Source of the DNA: Rhipidocladum racemiflorum
Taxonomy: Eukaryota > Streptophyta > Magnoliopsida > Poales > Poaceae
Assembly (NCBI GenBank): GCA_036346355.1
Contig: CM070580.1
Span: forward strand, 32,506,004-32,570,003
Direction of reading: 5' to 3'
Length of the DNA stretch: 64,000 bases
The first letter of the stretch is position 1; every line of letters begins with the position of its first letter. This document shows, piece after piece, positions 48,855-60,297 of this stretch. The position numbers and the translations under genes were made by a program. The notes under the pieces are model-generated. The model was not told the origin of the DNA. It saw nothing but the letters and a program-made list of their open reading frames with translations, and made no database searches.

Positions 48855-50495
48855 TGTAACATCCCAATTTTTGCTTTTACTAAATTTGTTGAGTTATTTG
48901 AATTTTTGGAATTTAATTGGATTTAATTTGAATTAAGCCATTTATTAGATTATTTAAATATTTAAAAATTTCAAATAAAGTTTTATTGAAAATATTTTAT
49001 TTGAGTCCAAAATGTCTCAAAGAATTTTCCAGAATTTTTCTAGAATTTTTCTGACATTTTTGTTATTTTTCTGGCTTTGTTTAAATTACTAGGAATTAGT
49101 TTAATTGTTAAAATTCAGAAAAATTCAAAAGCCCCAATTGGTTTGGGCACATTGGACCTGGACCTGACCCACACCGCCGGCTCGTTAGCCCGATCCGCCA
49201 ACCGGAACCCTAATCGCCGAACCGTCGGATCTCGATCCGACGACCGTAAGTTATCCGCGTGTATGCGAGCTGTGAACCGTCAGATCGAGCCCATGTGGAC
49301 GCACGCAATTGAGCAAAGTCTCCTCTCTGTATCCTCACTGGATTCCATTTGCCTCCATGGCTTGCTCGTGAGTTTTGTTGGACACGCACTGCGAGTGCAA
49401 TAAAGGATCCCAGTGTCCACCGCCTCGAGTCACACATCTTCCCCTAGGTGCCCACGCCAGAACCACCGCCACTCACGGGCAATCGCTCACCGTAGTTGCG
49501 CTTGCGCCGCCACGGGTTTTGCACTGTTACGCCGTCATCGAGCTCGCTCCGCCATGCGCAAGGTAGGTTTCGATACCGTCTCATCGAGGCGAACCTGACG
49601 CGATACTTCACTTCACCGGATGACTGGTGGAGCACCGCACAGGTTCGTGTATCACCGGATGATTGCTGGAGCCTCTCGCAGCGGAGATAATAATCGTAGT
49701 TCAGTGGTTTCACTATTGCTATCGAACTCTTACAGGAAGGTTCGTGTATCAGCGTGTTTGTGTCTTGCTTTTTTGTGTTCTCTCTCTATCCCCCATTATC
49801 AATTTACCCAGGGGGGTTCTTATAGCTTACAAGATGTCTGAAATAACTGCAACCGAATAATATGCCTTTTACTGCATTAATTGTGGCTGCAACTGAAGCC
49901 TTGATTCTCGCACATTCCCGTTGTGGGTGAAACGGCCCTAGATCATAGTGTAGTTATCGCTACTTAAATGTTATGGAGTACACACGATCTTTCAATCATG
50001 CTCAAGGATTTCCTAGCTCTGACCGATCCTTGCGCATTTCTGAGCTTGCATGCTCATGGACGAGCTTGGTTTCACTATTGCTGTCGAACTCTTACAGGAA
50101 GGTTCGTGTATCAGCGTGTTTGTGTCTTGCTTTTTTGTGTTCGCTCTCTGCCCCCCATTATCAATTTACCCGGAGGATTCTTATAGCTTACAAGATATCT
50201 GAAATAACTGCAACCGAATAATACGCCTTTTACTGCATTAACTGTGGCTGCAACTAAAGCCTTGATTCTCGCACATTCCCGTTGTGGGTGAAACGGCCCT
50301 AGATCGTGGCATAGTTATCGCTACTTAAATGTTATGGAGTAGACACGATCTTTCGATCATACTCAAGGATTTCCTAGCTCTGACCGATCCTTGCGCATTT
50401 CTGAGCTTGCATGCTCATGGACGAGCTTGTATGCACGTGGGCGAGCCCGAGTGCTCGTGGACGAGCTTTCCGAAACTGGCTACCAGGGTATAACA
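48855..50495 (+). mobile_element. LTR-like sequence (family C) with a 362-bp tandem duplication
   Basis: Begins TGTAACATCCCAATTTTTGC and ends near GGGTATAACA, in the style of a gypsy LTR. No matching target duplication is seen, so the limits are tentative. A GC-rich middle part (49150-49700) has frames on all strands, none convincing. Confidence 0.45.
49706..50429 (+). repeat. 362-bp tandem duplication
   Basis: GTTTCACTATTGCT...GACGAGCTTG occurs at 49706-50067 and again at 50068-50429 with only scattered substitutions. It lies within the family-C LTR-like sequence. Confidence 0.93.
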
Positions 50496-50599
50496 ATCCT
50501 TATGGAGGTTATCCAATCCCTGACACTTTTATTAGCTCTAACCATCTTCTTTGCCTTAAGTTCAGATATGGTTGAGTAAAGAAATATTTCAAACTTTTG

Positions 50600-51774
50600 T
50601 GGTCAGTGTAGATATTACATTGATTACTAATGAGGTAATGACGCTAGATTTTTAGAGCATGAACTACTGCTAGCTCTAAATCATGAGTTAGATAGTTCAT
50701 CTCATCAGGTCGTAGTTATTGAGAAACATAAGCTACGACTTTTCCTTCTTGCAGCAACACGCAACCAAGACCATGGCGTGATGCATCACAATAGACATCG
50801 AAGTTTTTGTGGAGATCAGTTAACACTAGCACTAGGTCTGTGTTTAACCTTTTCTTTAATTCCTGAAAGCTTATCTCGCAATTAGGGGGTCCATTCAAAC
50901 TTCTTTTCTTTCTTCAAGAGTTGAGTCATTTATATGGCTATTTTAGAGAAGTTTTTGATAAAGCATGATAGTATTCTACTAATTTGAGAAAAATTTAGAT
51001 TTGAGGAACAAACTTTGGTCGCTTCAGTTTTGAATAGCTTGGATTTTACTAGGATCAATCGCCATTCCACCCTTAGAAAGGATATGTCCGAGAAACGCTA
51101 CTTCTTTCAGCCAAAATTCGTATTTTTCAAACTTGGCATACAGTTTGTGTTCTCAGAGTTTCTCGAGTACCATACGCAAATGCTGCACGTGTTCTTCTTC
51201 TCGCTTTGAATAGATGAGATTGTCATCAATAAAAACCACTACAAACTTATATAAATACTTCATAAAGACCTAGTTCATAAGACACATAAACCTGCAAGAC
51301 CATTTGTAAGTCCGAATGACATCACGACATACTCATACAGACTATATCGAGTAGTGAAGGCTTTTTTTAGGATATCTTTAGACTTAATTTTCAATACATA
51401 GTACTCATGTCTTAGATCAATTTTTGAAAAAAAAACTTGTATACCATTCAATTGATCAAATAAGTCATCGATACGAGGAAGTGGGTATTTATTTTTGATT
51501 GTGACATCATTTAAAGCACGATAATCCACACACATACGTAGACTATCATCCTTTTTACTGACAAAAAAGAATTGGACTACCCCAAGGAGATGAACTAGGA
51601 CTAATGAATCATTTATTCAATTGTTCTCCGAGTTGTTTCTTTAGTTCTACCAACTCATTTGGTGACATACGATAGAGACATTTAGAAATAGAAGCTGTAC
51701 CAGGTATAAAATCCACGATGAACTCTATGTCTTGTACTGATCCTATGGACAGAACGAGCGGACATAACACGAGG
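50600..51774 (-). pseudogene. Ty3/gypsy pol fragment (RT-RNase H)
   Basis: Minus-strand pieces in order: DIEFIVDFIPGTA (linker before RT), RMCVDYRALNDVTIKNKYPL (about 51535), the RT catalytic segment VVVFIDDNLIYSK (about 51240), then RNase H with FDVYCDASRHGLGCVL (about 50800). Several frameshifts. It abuts the stop codon of the NAC-like fragment at 51775. It is distinct in sequence from the gypsy remnant at 24430-31852. Confidence 0.8.
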
Positions 51775-52023
51775 TTAATTGCTACTTGGATCACGAGCTG
51801 GTGCGCAAACTCCTCCGGTGATCACCCTCCCGCCGTGGTGCTGGGAGACGGGAAATCCTTTGTGGTTGTTGCTCACTACTCCATGGCTCATGAACATGCC
51901 CTGTGCACTGGTGCTAGTGCTGGCGACTTCGGCTCCATACAAGGGCAGCGACGGGAACTGGACAATCTTGTCGTGTTCCGAGCAACGCCGGATTGGTTGT
52001 TAACTCCGGGAGGCGCCACCGTG

Positions 52024-53554
52024 CAAGGTTTCAAATCTCGTTTTGAGTCAAATCTCGGAGGTTCCCGAAATCCGAAATCTCGGCGAGATTCGGAAATTTC
52101 GGACAAAATCCGGACGAATTGCAAAAACCAAATTTCATATCCGGTTTTTTTTCAACCGGGAAATCCGAGATCTCGAGCGAAATCACCGAGATCTCGGCCG
52201 AAATCACCGAAATCTCGGCCAAATTGAACCTGCCGAAAAATGGTTCAAAACACGTCAAAAAATTTGAAATTTTTTCTGAATGGTCCACACATCACTAATG
52301 TTCCCATAAAAATTTGAGATGATGATCAAGCATTAGGAATTTTAAAAAAATCTAACAGTGGTAAAGTCGTGATAAAAACTGTATGTAAAATCAGTTTTTG
52401 ATTTTTCAAATGTAATAAATGAACTTCAAGTCATTTGAAAAGTTTTATATATGTTCCTATGGATTAAAAAAGTCAACCCTCAACAATTCAACAATCAAAT
52501 TTCAAAACTATGCTTCAGTAGGAACCTTCTCGTTGTCAAATGCCTGTGGAACATAAAGCATGTACAAAACTTAAGTTGTAAATCTTATTTTAAAATGTAC
52601 ACATAATACCTATTCACGAAATCTCATTTTTCATGGAATAACGTTTCCATATGAATAGAAGGTATATGTACGTAATAGTAAGTATGAGACTGCAATAATG
52701 TCATTAGGAAATATATTACATACATATATGTACGGAGATAAAAAAAATAACATCGTAGCATGAAACCAAGTCTAAGGAGGAGAAAGATCAATGCAATATC
52801 GTTTATTACTTGCCTCCCAGATTAAATGAATCGTGAAGACATTAGGTGCTTGATGGACATGCATGTGATGCAGTTGCCACAAATGAATGAAATAAGTTCA
52901 TAAGTTGGACATATAGTACTCGTTAAGTTGGACCATTGTGGTTCATGCCCTGTGATTACGTACCCAGTTCATTAATAGCTTGACGTTGGACCATTTCAAT
53001 TAGTTTTATTGTACGTTTGGTTGGAAAGTAAACTCTACTGTTCAGATGCTAGTAACAAAAATTAATGAATTTCTTGAAGCAAGTTTGGCACACTAGAAAT
53101 TTTTCTATGTATTAAAAAAGTTCAAACCATTTTAGAAATTTTTGAAAATTTTTGTGAATGGTCCTAACACATCTATAATGTTCCCATAAAATTTTCAGAT
53201 GATGATCAATCTTGAAAATTTTAAAAAAATTCGGACAGTCCTAACCGACAAATTGAAACGACCAAAAAATGATCAAAAACATGTAAAAAATTTTTAAATT
53301 TTTTTGTGGATGGTCTTGACCCTAATTTCAATCAAATCAAATGCACAAAAATTAAAATCCGACAAAAAAAAACACGAAATTTCGGCCGAAATCACCGAGA
53401 TTCCGACCGAAATCGCCGAGATCTCGCTGAGAAATCCGAGATTTTGAATTTTTTTCAAAAAAAATTACCCGCCCGGGATTTTTAATCTCGGAGGGGTCCG
53501 AAATCCAAAATCTCGGCCGAGATTTCGGATTTCGGTCCGAAATTTGTATCCATG
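52024..53554. mobile_element. Non-autonomous hAT element rich in CCGAGATCTCGG-type motifs, 1531 bp
   Basis: Ends CAAGGTTTCAAATCTCG and (inverted) CATGGATACAAATTTCGG, with a perfect 8-bp target duplication CCACCGTG (52016-52023; 53555-53562). Both subterminal regions (about 200 bp) are arrays of self-complementary GAAATCTCGGCCGAGAT-like motifs; the middle is AT-rich and non-coding. It interrupts the NAC C-terminal tail. Confidence 0.9.
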
Positions 53555-53655
53555 CCACCGTGCTATTCTCATGCACATCTTCTGCTGCAGATTGGGTTTT
53601 TGTTCACAGGAGCTCCTTTCATGGAAAGGATGATGTCCGTAAGAGTTGCCCATTA

Positions 53656-53935
53656 GGCTCTCTCCAAGGACGGCCTCTAAAACGGTCTTTTTGGATATTT
53701 AGAGGCATATTCAGGCCTGTAGCCATCCCAAGGGGGCGTGCTATGTGCGCCTCTATCAAAGAGGCCGGAGGGGTTCATCCCTATATGTAGAGGCCGTTCT
53801 CGCGTGTGCTATGTGCGAAGGAGAGTTCAGGCCATGGTTGAAAATCGATCCAATATAAAGGCCCAAATCGAATACAGGCTGCACTGTTCAGGGCTCATAG
53901 AGGCCTGGTTTTCTAGGCCCTCCTTGGATTCCACC
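53656..53935. mobile_element. Tourist-like MITE, 280 bp
   Basis: Imperfect TIRs GGCTCTCTCCAAGGACGGCC and GGTGGAATCCAAGGAGGGCC (read inward), flanked by TTA on both sides (53653-53655; 53936-53938). It interrupts the NAC tail just after LAYASM. Confidence 0.7.
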
Positions 53936-54144
53936 TTAGCATGCTTGCATAAGCGAGGTAGCTGTTGCTTCCATGAGATGTCCACGTCATGTCGGACGTG
54001 AACGCGGCTGCGGTTTCTTCGTAGCTGTGCTGCCGACTCATCCCCATGATTGGGGCAAGATTCTTGCAGTTGTCTCCTCCAGGAGGCGGCACCATCATAC
54101 ACTGGCAATCCCTGTGGCAGTGATGGCGTGTTGGAACAGCATAC

Positions 54145-54642
54145 TAAAAAAAAAAATCTTCTTAATTTATTTCTCACTTATTGGCTTACAAAATAGGTAC
54201 AAAACCTCTACTTATATAGCAAAACATAAGTACCAGACTAAATAAACTTATTGTTCGATTCAGACTCCAAACACTTTCCAAAACAAACGTTTCTAAAACT
54301 TTCAAGACTCAGACTCCACTTCATTTACAAGATTAATTTCAACCAAAATACACTTTCCAAAACAAACTTTCCTAAAACTTTCAAAACTCGAACTCCACTT
54401 CGTTTACAAGATTAATTTCAACCGAAATACTATTCTACGATATACCGTTGCAACGGTATAGCACCGAAACTCGTAAAATTTTTACACTGAAACACATAAA
54501 ACTTAGCACTAAAACTGATAAAACATAAAACTCATGAAACTAAACACTGAAACTCATGAAACCAAATGAAATTCATCACTAAAACCAATAAAACTCAAGT
54601 ATACTGTTACAACGGTATACCGTTGGCTAGTTTGCTCTAATT
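54145..54642. other. AT-rich segment between NAC tail pieces
   Basis: Contains ACTGAAACTCAT-type short repeats and the palindromic strings TACCGTTGCAACGGTA (54443) and AACGGTATACCGTT (54611). It is either an intron of the NAC gene (polypyrimidine-AG at the left end, possible donor near 54653) or another small transposon. No gene. Confidence 0.4.
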
Positions 54643-55848
54643 TCAATATGGCACCGGCGGTTTACACGTGTGGTGATTGGAGAAGTCATGCATCGCTGTG
54701 TTCGGATCAAAGCTGTAGCTCTCTCCCACAGGAGGCACCATCATCTCTGGGTGTGGCGGTTCTTGTGGTGGTGGCGGCGGCGATCTTTGTATGGGGCAAT
54801 CGGAGTACTGAACCATGTGCATGTTTGGAGGAATGATACAGTTTCCTCCTTCAGGAGGCGATTGTGGCAGCTCCTTTGGCGGCATTGGCACCGTAGATCT
54901 CTTCGTAGGGTAATCGGCTTGGCGGCCTTGAACAGTTCCCTTCTGTGCCTTGATATTTTCCTTCCTCTTCCTCTTCTTGCCGCCGGCACTGCTTCCCTGC
55001 TCACCATTGCCTCCGGCAGGCCTGCCTTTCTGGCCTTCCCCCTCGTTCCTGCCCCCCTCCACATCGTCGCAGCGCTGCTTCTTCTGTATCGTGCACAGCA
55101 CCAACTCATCCATCTGCAGGAATTAAACCAATGCAATGCAACACCAGTCAATGCACACACAGAATTATTTGAGAGATCAAGAACCAGATGAGAGGGCATA
55201 TATATAGACACAATACCTTGTCAATGTCTTTATTCTTAGCCTCAGCCTCAGACGTGAGGTTCTCGTACTCGTACATGGTCCAGCAGATCTTCAGTACCTT
55301 CTTTGACGCCGTCTTCTCATTCATCTCTTCCGGCGCCGCCCTTCCACCTTCTCCTTCTTGTCCAGCCAAAAGTAGAACACCAACGTCCTCACGCGCCCGA
55401 CCACTGCTTCGCCTGAGGGGATCTCCCTGTGATTCCCCGTGGCCTTCCAGTACCCGTTGTCCGGCGTAGTCCGGTACGGCCGGTTGCCTTTCGCGTACAT
55501 CCACTCCCTCCTGGTGAAAAAGTACCACCGGTTCTCCCCGTACCGCCCGTACTTCTCTGCAACATATAAACCACAGAAAATTCAGAGCTTCTTAATTTCC
55601 AAGTCAAATCAAAAGAACAAAGAAAATTGAGCATTGCTACTATACTTTCCTTCCTAATACAAGTTGTACAAATGTTAAAATAAATAAAAGGGTAAGTAAT
55701 CACCATCTACCTTTCATTTATTATTTTAATATTTGTGCAACTTGAGAACTTGAGAACTGAGCTGTCAAACAAACAAACACCCGCACGTGCACGTGCTCGT
55801 GCTCGTGCTCGTGCACACACAGAGGGAGAGAGAGACAGAGAAGCAGAC

Positions 55849-58127
55849 GACCAATCTCCTTCACCAGTTGGCTAGCCTTCTTCAACGAAAAGTGAACAGA
55901 ATCCAGCTCATTACCAATTCTCTTCATTTGTTCTGTCTGTAAAAACATGAGAGAATCTTTACTATTGGAAAGTTCTTCTAATCTTCTACGATATCCGTCC
56001 AAAAATGTAAAAGTTAGAATAGAAGAGGTCAACTGGAAAAAACCCAATCTTGTGTTGCTCGAATTTTATCTGATGAAGACAAGAAAATCGAGATAGAGGA
56101 ATGGAGCCCAGCATCTACGAGATATGGCCCTACTTGAAAAATTAGCCTGTTACAATCTAGTTGCAATCTAGGATAAGTGTTATATACTTAAATTGTTATG
56201 GAATGGAATGAGATGGGGCAATGCAAAGAGTAAATGAGAATATGACATGTTCTATTTAGAAAACCTGTGGAATATCCAAGACATCTGCATGCACATCTAC
56301 TCTTTCCCATGGCAGTGGCACTAGATGTTGAAGCATTCAATACCACAAAGAGGGTTAAAAATACATGTTGAATCTTCATAGGATAAGTGATTTCAAGGCA
56401 TAATGAAAGGTATACACGTAGTCCAGATTCCAAGGAAAAAAGGATTAAAAGGTGGCCCTTACAATGGAAAATCAGGACTAAGTAAAACTAAACTCAGTTA
56501 ATAATAGTCCAGCATTGTGCATACCAAATCCTTGTATAACAAAACAATTTTATTATGTACCTAAGAAGCGCACATGCATGCCGGAAGAAAATAAGCATGT
56601 AAGAGAAAGAAAAAAGTTGGTTGTTCACTATTTTATAGTCCGGATTCAGGAAAATCTTACCTGCTGTGTTAATGTCGCAGCAGTTTGAGATGCAACTTCA
56701 ACAGTTTGCACAACAACCTACCAAAAAAATGTCCCTTAAAATTTGCCATGAATGAGCATTGATAAAGAGTTTATCCATTTGGTTTCTTCCAGCATCAATG
56801 AGTTGTTGATTCGTCATAGCTGCATGTTTAGCCAGGTGCTTCCATAAGAACCAAATCTAAATGTCTAGCTTTCAAAAGCATTTCACAATTTAAGGATATG
56901 ATCAAAAGAAAATGAAGCAGTACAATCCTGTATTAAGCATTTGAGTCTTGGAAAATGTTCTTTTAGTTCAAGCCTTTTCGAGTTTTATCAGAATCATATA
57001 CCTTTCAACCAATCAACCCGACTTAATTAATCATAGTATAATCAAAAGTACAACACAATATTACCCTGTGGAGCCAACAAAGATACAAGGCTTCATTCTC
57101 AATCACATGCACAAAAAGAGTTTGGTCCGTGGGAGAAGAGAATCAAATTAAATTAAAATTAGCTGATAAAAACGGAACAGGGCACATCCGACATAACTGA
57201 TATCCTATCCACACTCCTGTTGTTTAGATGCAGTAGAAACGATGAGTCACCTCTTAACAAAGGTAACTAAGATACTAAATATACATCACCGGTTCACCCT
57301 CGTCAAGCATCCAGATCTTTAACTTTCATCACTTCGTTGTTAAAAAAGCATATCCTATTCCTATCGTATAAAGTCATACATTTCATTATGAAACCTTTCC
57401 AGAAGTACAATCTAGTTGATATTATAGTGACAAAAGTCAAGAAAATGATCCCATTATAATTTATTTATACTCTTAAATATTGTTGACAAGATTACAAGTT
57501 CTGCAACATATGCTCAGCAAGCCATATAACAATCTTTACACTTCGGAAGATTTTATTAATATGAGAATATGAGATTAACCAGAAAAATGATTTCAGTAAC
57601 TAATTTTACCTGATGCCATTTGAATATTATCCTCAGTGGCAGGCTCACTACTTCCAGCACCCATATCGAAGAGCTCAACCCGCTTATTATTACCAAGGCT
57701 ACTTTGATATCTGCAATAGAATCTCAGTATTAGTACTAGTAAAGTACCAAGAGACAACAACATCGTTGGAGGTATAAAAGTTGAAAACAGGATTTTTCAA
57801 GTTTAAATACAAAAATTACCCTCTTGGAATTCAGTATAGATCACAAAAAAGGAAATAGCTTGAGATTCTGCGGAGTATATTTATTTTTCAAGAAAACTTG
57901 TGCACTTACAGCTTCCTCAAGGTGACATAGGAATTCAATTCTTTGATCTGTACAGTGCATAAGTAATGATTACACAAGCGTGCAAAGTGGTATAAACCAA
58001 ACAGCCTATTGAAAAGACAATGGAGGTACCAACGATATACTGCTTTCTGTCATTTAGATGCTTGTTAACCTCAGGAAGGTTCTTTGACTCCTCGTCTTTC
58101 AGAATACGATCAAACTCTTTGATCAAG
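55849..58127 (-). pseudogene. Novel plant SNARE (NPSN) gene fragment, six internal exons
   Basis: NPSN proteins are Qb-SNAREs of plant membrane fusion and cytokinesis. Exons on the minus strand: 58127-58034 (LIKEFDRILKDEESKNLPEV), 57947-57910 (IKELNSYVTLRK), 57710-57610 (YQSSLGNNKRVELFDMGAG), 56819 to about 56780 (MTNQQLIDAGRNQMD), 56717-56661 (VVVQTVEVASQTAATLTQQ), 55936-55849 (TEQMKRIGNELDSVHFSLKK, ASQLVKEIG). Most junctions have GT..AG and correct phase. The N-terminal exon, the ETDQAIERSKK-type segment after NQMD, and the C-terminal transmembrane exon are missing, so no membrane-anchored SNARE can result. It lies directly upstream of, and on the same strand as, the NAC fragment. Confidence 0.85.
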
Positions 58128-58759
58128 CTGTCAAGGACCAAGTTGAATTTTAAAAACATTCAATTAAGTACCAGTGTGTCCACCAAAGGGGAAATTGTCA
58201 TGACAAACACACATGATAATATTGCATCAAGCAAGCAGTATTAACTACTAGATTTGGACTCATAGATTACGTCTTCTGGTGTTTGTATACCCTCCAGCCC
58301 TTTGGTTGTGTTTGTATATGCATTATGCAATAGAGATGAGATCTTTCACGAGTAATTATTAGGAGGACGTGAGTTCCAGTTAACTTCTGTATCACATGAC
58401 ATTTCAAACGGCAGAAACATAATTCGTGATTTTCTTTCAACAGGAGAATACGAATACGACGTGTTCACTTGTATCACTACGAGTTTTTCATTTTTTACAC
58501 TCTTCAAGACACGACTTTATCTTTTACCTTTTTAACTTTTTATTAAAATATATTTATAAAATTATAGTATTATGAAAGTATTTGTAATAATATACCTAAT
58601 GATATAATTATCATATAACCAATCTATGTAGTTTCAAACGATCCTGGCGGCTTCTAAAGTTTATTTTTTTTAAAAAAAAAAAAAAGAAAAGACAACGGAG
58701 GGAGCAGTTCGGCAAGAAGAACCTACAGAGATTGTATAACAAGTCATGGATGCTCTACA
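58128..58759. other. Intergenic DNA, no gene seen
   Basis: AT-rich; a poly-A run near 58669-58686 followed by CGGAGGGAGCAG. The first exon expected for the SNARE fragment is not here. Confidence 0.4.
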
Positions 58760-60297
58760 TCATTCAACGGGTGGAGAGTTCTCAGACCCAATCCAGCTGC
58801 AGGCAGCGTCTTTGAGCACCCCTCGCCGTTTCATCATCTCTCTGACTTGGTGCACACCGTCCCATTTCCCGGCCGCCGCGAGCGTGTTCGAGAATGCCGT
58901 GTAGGCGCCCGGTCTCCCGGCGTGGCTCAGCTCAAACACCTCACTCGCCGCGACGTCGGCCATGTCCACGTCCCCGTGCAGCGTGGCCGCCCCGAGCAGC
59001 GCCGCCCACACGTCCGAGTTCGGACGCGCCGGTATCCCCCTGACGAAGTCGAAAGCCCACCGCACGCTCCCGAACCTGCCCAACAGGTCCACCATGCACG
59101 CGTAGTGCTCCATCCGCGGTTTCAGCGAGTAGTCGCGCTCCATGCTCTGGAAGACCTCCTGGCCCTGAGACAGCAGCCCGGCGTGCGCGCACGCCGACAG
59201 GGCGCTCAGGAACGTGGCGTGGTTTGGCTTGACGTCCCGCTGCATCCGCATCTGGCCGAACAGCTGAAGGGCTTCACCGGGAAGGCCGTTCTTCCCGTAC
59301 CCATCGATCATCGAAGTCCATGTGATGACGTTCCTCTCCGCCATCCTGTCGAAGACCCTCCGGCCGTCCTCAACCCGGCCGCACTTGGAGTACATGTCGA
59401 GTAGCGCACTTCCGGCCTTGATGTTGGAGAAGAGGTTGCTTTTGATCACCTGGCAATGCACCTGCTCCCCGAGCTCCGGAGACGACAAGAGCGAGCATGC
59501 GCCAAGCACGCTCACGAATGTCGACACCGTTGGCTGAAAATTCGCCTGCTGCATCGCCTTGAACACCTCCGGCGAATTCTCTGCCGTCTCCACCGTCTTG
59601 CTGTAGCCTTCGACCACAGCATTGTACGCCACGACGTCCTTCTCATCCATCCCTGGAATATCGCTTCGGCATCCTTGTACAGCCCCTCGTTCATACACCC
59701 GACGATCAGCGCTGTCGAGCACACCACGTTCCGCACCGGCATCATGCCGTACACTCGCCGCGCGTAGCCCAACGACGTGTTCTTGACGTAGGCATCCACT
59801 AGCGCCGCGAACAGGATGTCATCGAACTCGACGACCGACCTCACAACGCGTGCGTGGACCTCCCTCACGGCACCGGGCAGCCCCAGCGCCGCGGACAGCT
59901 TCAGCGCCATCGACAGAGAGAACACGTCGAGCCGCCCGGTGGACTCTGCGAGCCGCCTCACGACCCCCAGCGCCTCCTCGGGGAACCCCAGCCGGAAGTA
60001 CCCCGCGACGAGGTAGTTGTGCGCGGCGTGGGTCGGCCTCGGCATTCCGTCGAACACCGCACGAGCGTTGTGGTGGGAGCCGCATCTGAGGTGCAGGATG
60101 AGGATCTTGACGGAGAGGTCGGTGGTGGGGCGGAGACCGGACGTGAGGAGCTGCCCGTGGAGGGTTTGAGATTCGGCTCGGGGTGGGGACGCGTTGATGA
60201 GGCTCTGGACGGCAGCGGCGAGCGCGCCGACGGTGCGGAGGTAGCGGGGGATGCGCGGTGGAAGGGAGCAAGCGCGCCACTGGGAGTCGACTTGCAT
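58760..60297 (-). CDS. E-class pentatricopeptide repeat (PPR) protein, single frameshift
   Basis: Organelle-targeted RNA-binding repeat protein, usually acting in RNA editing or processing. The ATG at 60297 gives MQVDSQWRACSLPPRIPRYL with a basic, Arg-rich N-terminus compatible with transit to mitochondria or plastids. Repeats follow: LHGQLLTSGLRPTTDLSVKI, ARAVFDGMPRPTHAAHNYLV, VHARVVRSVVEFDDILFAAL, ARRVYGMMPVRNVVCSTALI. After one missing G in a GGG run at about 59653 the repeats continue: MDEKDVVAYNAVVEGYSK, LLDMYSKCGRVEDGRRVFDRM, NVITWTSMIDGYGKNGLPGE. The C-terminus is an E-type motif (MVDLLGRFGSVRWAFDFV, PNSDVWAALLGAATLHGDVD, AFSNTLAAAGKWDGVHQVRE) ending SENSPPVE at 58760, without DYW. About 511 residues, intronless as usual. 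The otherwise clean frame suggests a working gene with a sequence error, or a very young lesion. Confidence 0.88.

Larger units (their letters stand above)
43500..48862 (-). pseudogene. CACTA-type plant transposase-associated gene (Ptta/En/Spm), split by a solo LTR
   Basis: Reading leftward on the minus strand: VIWQQFIKMKTSKEF (about 48810) and SIKDSRTRNWLRVRS (about 48620) match the conserved C-terminal part of the Ptta/En/Spm plant transposase family. The frame is interrupted by the solo LTR 45784-48585 and resumes with YHVFGHRVLQELVEKEVLQ (45775-45720). Then come a basic helical stretch (about 45500-45370) and a domain ending DAVDTFIQWHKRDI (about 44890), of a kind common in plant CACTA proteins, followed by a tail to about 43740. 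Stops and frameshifts are frequent; it is a dead gene. The 5' part is cut off at 48855, where another LTR-like sequence begins. Confidence 0.65.
51775..55556 (-). pseudogene. NAC-domain transcription factor gene, 5'-truncated and transposon-interrupted
   Basis: Minus strand. Exon 55556-55217 (acceptor TTGCAG) encodes NAC subdomain C/D: EKYGRYGENRWYFFTRREW, YRTTPDNGYWKATGNHREIP, VGRVRTLVFY. After a one-base shift near 55370 it continues KICWTMYEYENLTSEAEAKN. Exon 55113 onward (acceptor CTGCAG) gives MDELVLCTIQKK, the NAC domain end, then a basic KKRKRKENIK stretch and a proline-rich tail (QRSPPPPPQEPPHPEMMVPP). An in-frame stop occurs at 54643. Further tail sequence follows a polypyrimidine-AG at about 54144 (MMVPPPGGDNC, GSNSYLAYASM), interrupted by a MITE (53656-53935) and a hAT element (52024-53554), and ends ISRV-free in GGRVITGG and a stop at 51775. 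NAC subdomains A and B are absent; NPSN exons lie where they should be. It is probably a non-functional fragment. Confidence 0.75.

Noticed and set aside
58847..59404. 185-codon plus-strand frame
   Set aside because: Antisense shadow of the PPR C-terminal half.
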